DNA from: Massilia sp. Root351
GTDB taxonomy: Bacteria; Pseudomonadota; Gammaproteobacteria; Burkholderiales; Burkholderiaceae_D
NCBI RefSeq assembly: GCF_001425045.1
Contig: NZ_LMDJ01000005.1
Location: forward strand, 186,001 to 250,000
Direction: 5' to 3'
DNA: 64,000 nucleotides
The translations under genes and the position numbers were made by a program. A model generated the notes under the pieces. That model had not been told where the DNA came from. It did no database searches and saw nothing but the letters and a program-made list of their open reading frames with translations. This document shows, in pieces, positions 9,600-18,472 of the stretch (position 1 is the first letter of the stretch; every line of letters begins with the position of its first letter).

Positions 9600-10823
9600 A
9601 TGAACTTTCTACAGGTAGTGGTGGAGGCGTTCCGCTCCATGAACGCCAACCGCCTGCGCACCGCGCTGACCATGCTCGGCATCATCATCGGCATCACCTC
9701 GGTGGTGCTGTTGCTGGCCGTGGGCGACAGCATGAAGCGTTTCATCAGCGCGGAGTTGGAACAGCTGGGCACCAACATGCTGTTCATCTCCCCCGGCGGC
9801 AACCGCGCGCAGCAGCAGCGCCTGCGCAACAACGCCGCCCCTTCTCTCACCATGCAGGACGCCGCCGCGCTCAACGCCCTGCCCTCGCTGTCCGGCGCCG
9901 CGCCGGTGCTGCAGGGCGGTTTCAACCTGTCGGCCGGCAGCGAAACCGCGTCCAAGACGGTGTTCGGCGTCACCCCTGCGATGTTCAAGATCCGCAACTG
10001 GAAAATAGACCAGGGCAGCATCTTCAGCGAGGCGGACGTGCGCGCCGGCGCGCGCATGGTCGTCATCGGCCAGAAAATCGCCGACCAGTTTTTCTACAAG
10101 ACCGACCCGCTGGGCAAATACATCCGCATCGAGAACGTAGCGTTCCAGGTAGTGGGCGTGCTGTATGGCGAAGGCAAGCAGGTCGACGGAGGCGACTTGA
10201 GCGAATACGTGGTGGTGCCCATCACCGCCGCCAGTTCCAGCCTGATACGGCTGCCCTTCCCCGACAACGTCCATTACGTGGTGGCGCAGGGCCGCTCCGG
10301 GGGCCAGCTGGCCGACGCCATCTCCGACATCAACGAAACGCTGCGCGACCGCCACCGCATCAAGTTCGAGGAACCGGACGACTTCCGGGTCGACAACCTG
10401 GCCTCCTTCGCCGAAACCGCCAACAAGATCAGCACCGGCCTGGCCGTGCTGCTTGGCCTGATCGGCGCCATTTCGCTGGTGGTGGGGGGCATCGGCATCA
10501 TGAACATCATGCTGGTGTCGGTCACCGAACGCACGCGCGAGATCGGCATCCGCATGGCCATCGGCGCCAAGCCGCGCGACGTACTGCTGCAGTTTCTCAC
10601 CGAAGCGGTGGCCATTTGCCTGGCCGGCGGCGTGGCCGGGATCTTGCTTGCCAGCGCGGCGGCGGCCGGCATCAGCTCCGCCAGTGATTTCAAAGTGGAA
10701 ATTACATCCAGCGCGGTGGCCGTCGCCTGTGGTTTTTCCACACTAGTGGGCGTTTTCTTCGGTTTCTACCCTGCGCGCCGGGCGTCGAAGCTGCTGCCGG
10801 TGGACTGCCTGCGCTATGAGTAA
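9600..10823 (+). CDS. MacB-like ABC transporter permease (FtsX-type)
   Basis: A 407-residue permease with the MacB/FtsX layout: one N-terminal membrane helix (about 20-40), a periplasmic MacB-type core of roughly 230 residues, then three helices near 283-306, 333-355 and 370-392. The motif GGIGIMNIMLVSVTERTREIGIRMAIGA is characteristic of the cytoplasmic coupling helix. It completes a tripartite exporter of adaptor, ATPase and permease that lacks only the outer-membrane channel. Mechanotransmission rather than alternating access is the known mechanism in this family. Confidence 0.92.
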   Translation: MNFLQVVVEAFRSMNANRLRTALTMLGIIIGITSVVLLLAVGDSMKRFISAELEQLGTNMLFISPGGNRAQQQRLRNNAAPSLTMQDAAALNALPSLSGAAPVLQGGFNLSAGSETASKTVFGVTPAMFKIRNWKIDQGSIFSEADVRAGARMVVIGQKIADQFFYKTDPLGKYIRIENVAFQVVGVLYGEGKQVDGGDLSEYVVVPITAASSSLIRLPFPDNVHYVVAQGRSGGQLADAISDINETLRDRHRIKFEEPDDFRVDNLASFAETANKISTGLAVLLGLIGAISLVVGGIGIMNIMLVSVTERTREIGIRMAIGAKPRDVLLQFLTEAVAICLAGGVAGILLASAAAAGISSASDFKVEITSSAVAVACGFSTLVGVFFGFYPARRASKLLPVDCLRYE

Positions 10824-11038
10824 GGACTCAGTAGTAATAAGCATGTTACATTCCGTAGGATTTGACCTACAATGTACTAAGGTTATCAATTCGAAAACTT
10901 GCGATGTAGAAATTATAACTATTTTTGTTGCGCGAACGCACCAGGAATTGTTACAGGAGCATGAAATTTAACGATTGATGACCTCAGCCGCATGCTGATG
11001 TGTTAGACTTTTTCTACACTGCAACGGGTAGAGTCAAA
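10824..11038. other. AT-rich intergenic segment with a hairpin
   Basis: This 215-base gap is clearly richer in A and T than its surroundings. Just after the permease stop, 10847-10876 forms an inverted repeat (TACATT, two unpaired C, GTAGG, six-base loop, then CCTAC and AATGTA) without a T run. TTGACC at 10862-10867 with TATCAA 16 bases on is a possible promoter for the small gene that follows. I see no coding frame. Confidence 0.45.
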
Positions 11039-11248
11039 ATGAAAACATTCACTATCTCAGCGATTGCGTTTTACTTCTTTTACGTACTGAACGGCTTGAT
11101 GGCGCCCTCCCACGCGCAACGAGCGGGCAGCGCGTGCGCAGACGTGATCGCCGGCATCGATTCCGGCGCTAAAACCAGCATGCCCAAGCACTGCAAGCGC
11201 GACGCGCTGGTAGCGCAACAGGTAGCCACCGCCGTCCCAGGCAACTGA
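11039..11248 (+). CDS. small exported protein, unknown function
   Basis: A 69-residue frame starting MKTFTISAIAFYFFYVLNGL, a signal peptide likely cleaved after AHA near residue 26. The mature part is about 43 residues with two cysteines that could form a disulfide. An upstream in-frame ATG at 11000 would put charged residues before the signal, so 11039 is preferred. The AT-rich leader, weak ribosome site and absence of a known family leave some doubt that it is expressed. Confidence 0.5.
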   Translation: MKTFTISAIAFYFFYVLNGLMAPSHAQRAGSACADVIAGIDSGAKTSMPKHCKRDALVAQQVATAVPGN

Positions 11249-11265
11249 CGTAGGCATCACCCGCG

Positions 11266-11289
11266 CCGGCCCCTCCCCGCCGGTTGTTT
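11266..11289 (+). terminator. possible terminator between convergent genes
   Basis: CCGGC and GCCGG pair around an 8-base loop and are followed by TTGTTT. It lies between the small exported protein gene and the convergent ClC gene. Short stem, so moderate support only. Confidence 0.4.
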
Positions 11290-11307
11290 GACCATATTTT
11301 CCACCGA

Positions 11308-12567
11308 CTATTTGCGCTCCACGCCAGTCTTGGCGTGGCTGCGCCTTTGCGCGTGATAAATGCCGGTATGGCCTGAGAACAGGTAGCTGACCACGCAGGC
11401 CAGCGCCGCGTATGGCCCGATTTCGGGGCCGAACAGTTCCATCGCCATCACCGTGCACGCGATCGGCGTGTTGGCCGCGCCTGCGAACACCGCCACGAAG
11501 CCCAGCCCGGCCAGCAGCGCGAATGGCAGGTGCAGCAACGGCGCCAGCGCGTTGCCCAGCGTGGCGCCGATATAGAACAGCGGCGTGACCTCCCCGCCTT
11601 TGAAGCCGCTGCCCAGCGAGGCCACGGTGAACCCGAACTTGCCCAGGCTATCCCACGGCGCAAGCGGGTGCCGGAAGGCGTCCGCAATGACGGGCAGGCC
11701 AAGGCCGACATAACGGTCGCTGCCTATGGCCCATACCGCCAGCGCGATTGCGGCGCCGCCCAGCAGCGGGCGCGCCGGCGCGTAGGCGACGCGCCGCTTC
11801 ATGAAGGCGGCCGCGCCATGCGCCGCCTTCGCGAACAGCATGCCGGCCAGGCCGAACATGACACCGGCCGCCATCACCGCCAGCAGCGCCAGCGCGCCCA
11901 CCGGCACCTGCGGCCCCACCGCGTAGTGCATGTGCTGCACACCCCAGGCCATGCCCGCCTGGTCGGCGACGATGGCAGCCAGCATGCATGGGAAGATGGC
12001 GTCATAGCGCATGCGCCCGATGGCCAGCACTTCCAGGCCGAAAATGGCGCCGGCCAGCGGCGTGCCGAACACCGAGGCGAAACCGGCGCTGATGCCGGCC
12101 ATGAGCAGGATGCGCCGGTCTTCATGCTCCAGCCGGAATACATGCGTGAGCTGGTCCGCCAGCGCGCCGCCCATTTGCACCGCCGTGCCTTCGCGCCCCA
12201 CCGAGGCGCCGAACAGGTGCGAGACGATGGTCCCGCCCAGCACCAGCGGCGCCAGGCGCAGCGGCACCACCTGCTTCGGATCGTGGATCTCGTCGATCAG
12301 CAGGTTGTTGCCCGCTTCCACCGAACGGCCAAAGCGCAGATAGATCCAGCCGACCGCAAAGCCGGCCAGCGGCAGCAGCCAGACGACGGCGGGATGGGTC
12401 TGGCGCCACGCGGTGGCGGCATCCAGCGCGAACAGGAACAGCGCCGACGCGGAACCGGCCAGCACGGCGACGAGGCTGGCAATCACGGTCCACTTGGCGA
12501 GATAGGAGAATGGCTGGGTCAAGGTCGGGCCATCGTAGCAAAGGAACGCTGGCCCGGCAAGGCGCAT
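11308..12567 (-). CDS. ClC-family chloride channel / transporter
   Basis: A membrane protein of about 419 residues with ten or more hydrophobic segments. ClC signatures visible are GREGTAVQMGG (the GREGP motif at the ion pathway) and GSGFKGGEVTPLFYIGATLGN (the GxFxP region). No C-terminal CBS domains are present. It should move chloride or another small anion across the inner membrane, either as a channel or in exchange for protons. The longest frame begins at 12621, inside the upstream receptor gene. ATG at 12567 lies 11 bases after that gene's stop and is taken here; a TTG some 45 bases further in is another possibility because the ribosome site is weak. Confidence 0.9.
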   Translation of the reverse strand: MRLAGPAFLCYDGPTLTQPFSYLAKWTVIASLVAVLAGSASALFLFALDAATAWRQTHPAVVWLLPLAGFAVGWIYLRFGRSVEAGNNLLIDEIHDPKQVVPLRLAPLVLGGTIVSHLFGASVGREGTAVQMGGALADQLTHVFRLEHEDRRILLMAGISAGFASVFGTPLAGAIFGLEVLAIGRMRYDAIFPCMLAAIVADQAGMAWGVQHMHYAVGPQVPVGALALLAVMAAGVMFGLAGMLFAKAAHGAAAFMKRRVAYAPARPLLGGAAIALAVWAIGSDRYVGLGLPVIADAFRHPLAPWDSLGKFGFTVASLGSGFKGGEVTPLFYIGATLGNALAPLLHLPFALLAGLGFVAVFAGAANTPIACTVMAMELFGPEIGPYAALACVVSYLFSGHTGIYHAQRRSHAKTGVERK

Positions 12568-12577
12568 GCAGTGCGCT

Positions 12578-14497
12578 TCAGAACCAGGCCACCAGTTCCA
12601 GCGCCACGCTGCGCCGCACATGCGTGCGGTAGGCCACCTCGGTCACTTCGCCGTGTCCGCCGCCGAACAGGTTGTTGCCGGTGAGCGATAGCGACAGCGC
12701 GGGACGCAGCTTCCAGCCGAAGCGCATGTCCACTGCCGTGTAGGCCGGCACGTCCGGATCGGACAGCGCTCCCACCCGGCGCAGCGCCACGTCCAACTCG
12801 CGCTCCCCGCTCATCTGCCAGCTGGAACGCAGCGAAGCGGTATAGGCCGGGTCGCGGCCGGTGCGCTTGAGCGAGGCGCCAAGATCGACCACGCCGGGCT
12901 TGAGCCAGGTGTCGGTGTGCTGCGCCGTCACCGCGCCGCGCAGGCGCCAGGACGGCGTGAGCTGCCAGCTGGCCCACGCTTCCAGGCCGCGCGAGGCGCC
13001 CATTAAGCCGTTGGCGAATTTCAGCTTGAGCTGGCCCGGCACCTGCTCTTGCGAGTGCAGGTCGTCGTACAGCGCGCGGTACAGATTAATCGAATACAGC
13101 AGGTCCGGCCCCGCCTGGCTGCGGATGCCCAGCTCGAAGAAGCGCGCCACTTCGGACTGGAAGTCCGGCCCGCCCACCAGCAGGTGGGGCGGCACGCCGG
13201 GCACCACCGGGTCGCGGTCCAGGCGGGACGGTGCGCGCACCGTGCGCGACACCGCGCCCCACAGCATGCTGTCCGCGCCCACCTTCCAGGCCAGGCGGGC
13301 ATTGGGCAGGAATTCGGTGCCGGTATAGCCGTTGCGCTCGGCCCGCAGGCCCAGCGTCAGGCGCCAGGCGTCGCCCAGCGCCACTTCATCCTGCGCGAAC
13401 ACGCTGGTCCACTTGGATTTCTGGCGCGCCGGCAGGAAGCCGAAATACACACTGTTCTGTAGCTGGTCGTCCGCGTGCCGGTACTGCGCACCGAAGGCCA
13501 GTGCGTGGCGGCCGGCGGGCGCCATCGTGTACTGGGTTTGCAGGTCCAGGATGTCCAGCGTCTCGTTGAAGAACGGCGGCACGTCGCGCTCGGTGCGGTC
13601 GTAATAGGCCTGCGCGCTGAGGGTGCTGCCGCCCAGCTGGCGGGTCCAGCGCGCCAGCAGATTGCCGCCGCCCAGTTCCAGCTCCCCCAGCGGGACGGTC
13701 AGCCCGGTAACGATGATGCTGCCCGGCAGGGGATGTCCTTTGCGGGCGCGGTAGGCATCGCCCTGCACCGTGTAGCCATCGGCCCCCTGCCGCCAGTCGG
13801 CGCGGAAGCCGGCCTGCGCCTTGTGCCAGGCGTCGTTGATCTGCTTGCCGGACGCGGTCTCCGTGTTCTGCACCGAGAACGCCTTGCCATAGATGCGGTA
13901 GGCGCCGTTCTCGCCCAGGGCCGCGCCGTAGCGCGCCGTGCCGTCCTTGCGCGCGTTGCCGCCGCTGAGCGCGACGCGCCCGCCCTGCGTGGCGCTGGCC
14001 GGCCTGGTGATCACGTTGATCACGCCATTCACCGCATTGGTGCCCCACAGCGTGCCGCCAGGCCCGCTCACCACTTCAATGCGTTCGATGTCGTCCAGCG
14101 GCACATCCTGCGCGTCCCAGAACACGCCGGCAAACAAAGGGGTATAGGCCGAGCGGCCGTCGACCAGCACCAGCAGCTTGTTGTTGTCGCCGGCGAAGCC
14201 GCGCGCGGTCACCACATGGGTTCCGGAACTGACTTGCATGACTTGCAGATTGGGGGCCAGGCGCAAGGCCTCAACCAGGCTGGCGGCGCCGGAGCGGCGC
14301 AGGTCGGCGGCAGAGATCACGTAGACTGCGGCGGGCGCATCGGCCAGGGGTTCTTCGCGTTTTGATACGGAGGTGATGCGGACGGCCCCGAGTTCTTCCA
14401 GCGACATGCCGGTCAAGTTGTCCTGAACAGGATAGGCAAGGGCCGCATGAGGGAAGAGGCTAAGCGCCACGCCGGTCAGACAGCGTTTCAAGGCCAT
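12578..14497 (-). CDS. TonB-dependent outer-membrane receptor
   Basis: A 639-residue receptor. The start at 14497 has GGGAG 8 bases upstream and begins a signal peptide ending LFPHAALA. A short TonB-box-like segment around SVSKREEP precedes the plug domain, which has the family pattern LVDGRSAYTPLFAGVFWD, then ERIEVVSGPGGTLWGTNAVNGVINVIT. The remainder is a 22-strand-type barrel ending in Trp-Phe, as usual for BamA recognition. Ligand class (siderophore, cobalamin, other) cannot be told from sequence. The ClC gene follows 11 bases later on the same strand. Confidence 0.93.
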   Translation of the reverse strand: MALKRCLTGVALSLFPHAALAYPVQDNLTGMSLEELGAVRITSVSKREEPLADAPAAVYVISAADLRRSGAASLVEALRLAPNLQVMQVSSGTHVVTARGFAGDNNKLLVLVDGRSAYTPLFAGVFWDAQDVPLDDIERIEVVSGPGGTLWGTNAVNGVINVITRPASATQGGRVALSGGNARKDGTARYGAALGENGAYRIYGKAFSVQNTETASGKQINDAWHKAQAGFRADWRQGADGYTVQGDAYRARKGHPLPGSIIVTGLTVPLGELELGGGNLLARWTRQLGGSTLSAQAYYDRTERDVPPFFNETLDILDLQTQYTMAPAGRHALAFGAQYRHADDQLQNSVYFGFLPARQKSKWTSVFAQDEVALGDAWRLTLGLRAERNGYTGTEFLPNARLAWKVGADSMLWGAVSRTVRAPSRLDRDPVVPGVPPHLLVGGPDFQSEVARFFELGIRSQAGPDLLYSINLYRALYDDLHSQEQVPGQLKLKFANGLMGASRGLEAWASWQLTPSWRLRGAVTAQHTDTWLKPGVVDLGASLKRTGRDPAYTASLRSSWQMSGERELDVALRRVGALSDPDVPAYTAVDMRFGWKLRPALSLSLTGNNLFGGGHGEVTEVAYRTHVRRSVALELVAWF

Positions 14498-14544
14498 AAG
14501 CACACTCCCGCGTATCAAACTCTGAAACACATCATACGCGTTTT

Positions 14545-14570
14545 GACGCGGCATCGGCCGATGCAGCGTC
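14545..14570. repeat. 26-bp near-perfect palindrome upstream of the TonB receptor
   Basis: GACGC, one unpaired base, then GCATCGGCCGATGC, one unpaired base, then GCGTC. Only the two facing bases fail to pair. It lies in the 89-base gap between the M28 peptidase stop and the receptor start, so it could be an operator for the receptor or a transcription-end hairpin for the peptidase. There is no T run on the minus-strand side. Confidence 0.6.
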
Positions 14571-14586
14571 AATGTCGCCGTTTTTT

Positions 14587-16002
14587 TTACTTTTCAACCG
14601 CCGGCGCGCGGCCCAGCGGCTGCTCCATGTTGGCCAGATACCACGACAGCGTGGACATCACCGCGACGTGGCGGCGCAAGTTCTCCGGGTCCACCTTGTC
14701 CAGCGTGTCGGCCGCAGTGTGGTGGTAGTGGAAATAGGTCGAGGTGTCCACTTCCGGCTGGAACAGCGGCACGCCGTCCTTCTCCAGCAGGAACAGGTCG
14801 GCCGCGCCGACGTGGTCGCGGCGCGTGAAGACGCCGGCGCCGATCGGCAGCAGCGCCGCCTGTACCGGCGCGAAGTACTTCACGGCCTTCGGCTCCACGC
14901 TGCCCATGATGCCGAACGGACGGCCGGCGCCGCCGTCGCTTTCCATGGCGGCGAACTGCTTCAGGATGGTGCCCTTGTTGGCTTCGTGGTAGGCGCTGCC
15001 GCCGCGCGTGCCGTTTTCCTCGTTCATCCATGCGATCATGCGGATGGTGCGGCGCGGCTGCAGCTTGAGCGCCTGCAGCGTTTGCAGCACGCCCATGGCG
15101 CCAGCCACGCCGGCGCCGTCGTCATGCGCGCCGGTGGCCAGGTCCCACGAGTCCAGGTGGCCGGAGACGATCACGATTTCATCGGCCTTGTCGGTGCCCG
15201 GCAGGTCGGCAATGACGTTGAAGCTGTCGGCGTCGGGCAGGTTCTGCGGCGTCAGCGTCAGGTGCATTTTCACCGGGCCGCGCTTCAGCAGGCGGGCGAT
15301 CAGCATGGAGTCCTCCGCCGTCACTGCCGCCGCCGGAATGCGGTCGGCCTCGCTGAGCGCGGTGGCGCCGGTATGGGCCAGGCGGAAGTCCGCGCCACCC
15401 ACCGAGCGCACCAGGAACGCCGCCGCCCCCATTTGCGAGGCCACTTTCGGACCCTGGGTGCGGAAACGCGAACCGTGGCCGTAGGCCGGGCCGGCCAGGC
15501 CGCGGTCGGCCATCTCCTGGTCGAACTTGACGTCGAACAGCACGATGGCGCCCTTCACTTCGGCGGCACGCGCCTTCAGTTCGTCAAAGTCGCGCACCAC
15601 GATCACCGGCGCGGTGATGCCGGCGGCCGGCGTGGCGCCGGAGCCGCCCAGCGCCGTCAGCACCACGCGCTGGCTCAAGCCGGCCGGACGGCCCGCGTAG
15701 TCCACCAGCTCCGCCTTCTCTTCGCCGCGCACCCAGTGCGGCACCTTCACCGGCTGCAGGGTCACTTTGGCGCCCAGCTTGCGCATGGCGTCGGCCACCT
15801 GGTCCACGGCTGCCGCCGCGCCACGCGAGCCGGACAGGCGCGGGCCGATCAGGTCCGTCATGTCGGCCAGGCGCTCGAAGGCGTAATCACTTTTCATCGC
15901 TGCGTCGCGGATCTGTCCCAGGGTGGCGGGGTCGTTGGCTGGGGCGGCGATCGCGCCGGCGCTCAGCATGCAGCTCATCAAAACGGTCAAAACGGTTTTC
16001 AT
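14587..16002 (-). CDS. M28 family zinc aminopeptidase, exported
   Basis: A 471-residue exported metallopeptidase with signal peptide MKTVLTVLMSCMLSAGAIAA. A PA-type insertion occupies about 120-250. Di-zinc ligands are visible in order: His in SGHLDSWD, Asp in GAHDDGAG, the Glu pair in NEENG, Asp in ESDGG and His in YHHTAADT. The two-histidine run near the C-terminus fits the family. It should release N-terminal amino acids from peptides outside the cytoplasm, like the plasma glutamate carboxypeptidase-type members. It is divergent from the GNAT gene and may be read with the receptor downstream. Confidence 0.93.
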   Translation of the reverse strand: MKTVLTVLMSCMLSAGAIAAPANDPATLGQIRDAAMKSDYAFERLADMTDLIGPRLSGSRGAAAAVDQVADAMRKLGAKVTLQPVKVPHWVRGEEKAELVDYAGRPAGLSQRVVLTALGGSGATPAAGITAPVIVVRDFDELKARAAEVKGAIVLFDVKFDQEMADRGLAGPAYGHGSRFRTQGPKVASQMGAAAFLVRSVGGADFRLAHTGATALSEADRIPAAAVTAEDSMLIARLLKRGPVKMHLTLTPQNLPDADSFNVIADLPGTDKADEIVIVSGHLDSWDLATGAHDDGAGVAGAMGVLQTLQALKLQPRRTIRMIAWMNEENGTRGGSAYHEANKGTILKQFAAMESDGGAGRPFGIMGSVEPKAVKYFAPVQAALLPIGAGVFTRRDHVGAADLFLLEKDGVPLFQPEVDTSTYFHYHHTAADTLDKVDPENLRRHVAVMSTLSWYLANMEQPLGRAPAVEK

Positions 16003-16126
16003 GCGGGTCCTATGTTCGGTATCACGCCAGGGATAGCGGCGAGGACGGAAACGATAACGTATTTAATAATGTTGCGCACGAGTTTTTGGATTTACACTAA
16101 AGCTTCCTGGACTGCCGGAAGCCGCC

Positions 16127-16663
16127 ATGCTTAAAGGACAACTGTGCACGCTGCGCCACCTGCTCACCGCCGACCTGAACGCCTTCATCGCCCTGGTCAA
16201 CGACTTGCCCTCGCGCGGCGACTATTTTTCGCAGCAATTCAAGTCGCCCGAAGCCATGCGCAAGGAATTCATGCAAAACGGTTTCGTCACCGACGACAGT
16301 GAGCTGTTCGTGGTGGAGGACCGCGCCCACCATATCGTCGGCGTCATCACGCACTTCAAGAGCCGCACGCCGACCACGCGCGAGATCGGCTACCGGCTGC
16401 TGGAACCGGCACTGGCCGGGCGCGGCTACATCAGCGAAGCGCTGCAACTGCTAGTCGATCACCTGTTTAAAGTACAAGTATGGCACCGGCTGGAGCTGCT
16501 CACGGCGCCCGAAAACGCCGGCTCGGTGCGCATCGCGCAAAAGTGCGGTTTCAGCGAGGAAGGCAGGCTGCGCGGGGCCTTCTTCATCAACGGGCGTTAT
16601 CAGGATGTCAGCGTCTACAGCCTGCTGCGGCCCGAATGGGAGGCGCGGCGCACGGCTTTGTAA
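16127..16663 (+). CDS. GNAT-family N-acetyltransferase (RimJ-like)
   Basis: A 178-residue acetyl-CoA-dependent transferase. The central pattern REIGYRLLEPALAGRGYISEALQLLVDHLF is motif A of the RimJ/RimL branch, with the GRGY loop binding the CoA pyrophosphate. The following RLELLTAPENAGSVRIAQKCGF is the branch-typical acceptor-side motif. The likely target is an N-terminal amine of a protein or a small molecule. A single-gene unit divergent from the M28 peptidase. Confidence 0.9.
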   Translation: MLKGQLCTLRHLLTADLNAFIALVNDLPSRGDYFSQQFKSPEAMRKEFMQNGFVTDDSELFVVEDRAHHIVGVITHFKSRTPTTREIGYRLLEPALAGRGYISEALQLLVDHLFKVQVWHRLELLTAPENAGSVRIAQKCGFSEEGRLRGAFFINGRYQDVSVYSLLRPEWEARRTAL

Positions 16664-16766
16664 GAATGTGTATATTCGTGCCGTGCGCGTGGCAGAGTTG
16701 GCTATAGTGGTACGCATACGACGGCGACACGACCATTCCGGTCCTGGCCGAGCAAAGGGGAACACC

Positions 16767-17225
16767 ATGCTGATCAAAAAATTCCTGGGTGCGGTAGCAG
16801 TGCTGGCCACCGTTGCCGTCTCGTCCACGGCCATGGCTGCGGGCGACCGTGATTTCAACACCGCCGCCGGCGCCGTGATCGGCGCGGCCATCGGCAGCCA
16901 GAACGGCTCGGGCGGCGCGGTGGTCGGCGGCCTGGTTGGCGCGGCAGTGGGCAATAGCCTGAGCAGCGGCCGCCACCATGGCGGCGGCTACGTCTCCACC
17001 CGCGTGTACGCCCAGCCTGCCCCGGTGTACTACGCGCCGGCGCCGCAGCCAGTCTACTACGCACCGGCGCCGCGCTATTACGAGCCTGCCGTGGTGTACG
17101 TTGAACCGGCCCGCCCGCGCTATTACCGCGAATCGCGCCGCGACTACTACTACGACCGTGGCTACGACCGCGGCTATGACCGTGGCCACCACCATGGCCA
17201 CGGCCGTGGTCACGGCCACCGCTGA
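16767..17225 (+). CDS. glycine-zipper exported protein with Tyr/Pro and His/Arg-rich tail
   Basis: A 152-residue protein. ATG 16767 has AAAGGGGAA a few bases upstream and starts a signal peptide (to about residue 24, ending AMAAG). Residues 33-70 form a glycine zipper (AAGAVIGAAIGSQNG, then GGLVGAAVGNSL), a membrane-inserting or oligomerising motif common in outer-membrane-associated proteins. The tail is Tyr/Pro-rich (repeated PVYYAPAPQ units), then DRGYDRGYDRG repeats ending in a His/Gly/Arg cluster that could bind metal. TATAGT at 16703-16708 may be its -10. A strong terminator follows. Confidence 0.85.
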   Translation: MLIKKFLGAVAVLATVAVSSTAMAAGDRDFNTAAGAVIGAAIGSQNGSGGAVVGGLVGAAVGNSLSSGRHHGGGYVSTRVYAQPAPVYYAPAPQPVYYAPAPRYYEPAVVYVEPARPRYYRESRRDYYYDRGYDRGYDRGHHHGHGRGHGHR

Positions 17226-17248
17226 TCCTATCCCTGTAGGACCCCTTG

Positions 17249-17281
17249 ACGGCCTGCGCCTCGCGCCCAGGCCGTTTTTTT
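17249..17281 (+). terminator. rho-independent terminator
   Basis: ACGGCCTG and CAGGCCGT form a perfect 8-bp stem with an 11-base loop, followed by seven T. It closes the glycine-zipper gene and isolates the kinase operon from it. Confidence 0.92.
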
Positions 17282-17332
17282 ACGTCCCTCCGCTAGCTCT
17301 CCGCGACGGCATGCCGCCGTGTGGGGAGTACC

Positions 17333-18472
17333 ATGACAGCCAGCGACACCATCATTACCCTTGAACTGGGCCACTACCGCCTGCGCGAGCGCATCGGCGG
17401 TTCGGCCTATGGCGTCATCTGGCGCGCCGAGGGGCCGCGCGGCACGCGCGATGTGGCGCTCAAGCTGATCAACGAAGCGCAAATGGCGCGCGCCCTGCCC
17501 GCGCAGCGCGAACGCTGGATCGCCAGCGCCGAAACCGAGATCGCCTTCCTGCAGCTGCTGGAACCCTGGGACGAGCGCCATATCGTGCGTCTGCTTGACA
17601 GCGGCTGGCACAACGGCCTGCCTGTGCTGGCGCTGGAACTGCTGGACTGCGACCTGGGGCGCCACATGAAAACGCTGTGCGGCCGGGGCGCGGCACTGCA
17701 GCCGGAACGCCTGCTGGCATGGATGGCGCAACTCAACCAGGCGCTGGCCAAGGTGCACCAGTACGGCTGGCGCTACCTGGACCTGAAGCCCGGCAACGTG
17801 CTGGTCGACGCACAGCTGGGCACCGTCAAGCTGGCCGACTTCGGCACCAACCGCCGCCTGGACGCGCTCGGCGACCACACTTATACCGGCACCGCCAATT
17901 GGCAGGCGCCCGAACAATTCTTCCCGAGGGACGGGGGCGGCTACGCCACCGGGCGCCAGAGCGACTACTTCGCCTTGGGCGCGCTGTTCTACTTCATGGC
18001 GACCGGCGCCCAGCTGCGCTACTGCGGCGCATGCGGCCATGCCTATCGCGAGCATCGCACGGCAGGCGCCAGCCTGCTGCTGCGCCAGCATGGCGGCCTG
18101 CCCGCCATCCTGCAGCAGGATGAGGAAGCCTTGTTCGCGCAGGCCTTTGCCGGCACCGACGGCGCTGCGGAGGATCGTCCGGCCGGCAGCGCAGCAGCCG
18201 ACGCCGCGCTCCGGCTGCTGCGCCACCTGCTCGCAGCTGAACCGCAAGCACGTCCGCGCCACGCGATCGACATCAGCCGCCAGCTTGCGCTTATTGGTGT
18301 CACAGGCAGCAGGACGCCGGCCGGCCCGGCGCCGCATGCCGCCTACGCCAACTGGACGCCGCGCGCGCCGGCCGCGCTGTCGCCGGCACAGGCCGGCCAT
18401 TGGTGGGGGAAAGCGGCCGGCCGGGGCCACGCGCATGTCCACGCCAACTGGCATAGCGACGCGGAGGCATGA
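17333..18472 (+). CDS. Hanks-type Ser/Thr protein kinase (soluble, non-RD)
   Basis: A 379-residue kinase without membrane helix. ATG 17333 is preferred to GTG 17321 because GGGGAG lies 7 bases upstream. Motifs: a divergent Gly loop IGGSAYGVIW (22-30) with the middle Gly replaced by Ser; Lys44 in VALKLI; catalytic Asp150 in YLDLKPGN, where the HRD His and Arg are Tyr and Leu; DFG at 169-171; APE at 192-194. The atypical YLD suggests activation-loop phosphorylation is not needed. A CGAC pair near 230 could be a metal or redox site. It starts an operon with the SEDS, FHA, SH3b and phosphatase genes; its stop overlaps the next ATG. Confidence 0.92.
   Translation: MTASDTIITLELGHYRLRERIGGSAYGVIWRAEGPRGTRDVALKLINEAQMARALPAQRERWIASAETEIAFLQLLEPWDERHIVRLLDSGWHNGLPVLALELLDCDLGRHMKTLCGRGAALQPERLLAWMAQLNQALAKVHQYGWRYLDLKPGNVLVDAQLGTVKLADFGTNRRLDALGDHTYTGTANWQAPEQFFPRDGGGYATGRQSDYFALGALFYFMATGAQLRYCGACGHAYREHRTAGASLLLRQHGGLPAILQQDEEALFAQAFAGTDGAAEDRPAGSAAADAALRLLRHLLAAEPQARPRHAIDISRQLALIGVTGSRTPAGPAPHAAYANWTPRAPAALSPAQAGHWWGKAAGRGHAHVHANWHSDAEA

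Noticed and set aside
11000..11038. ATG 11000 as start of the small exported protein
   Set aside because: It would add 13 residues with Arg and Lys before the signal peptide, and no ribosome site precedes it.
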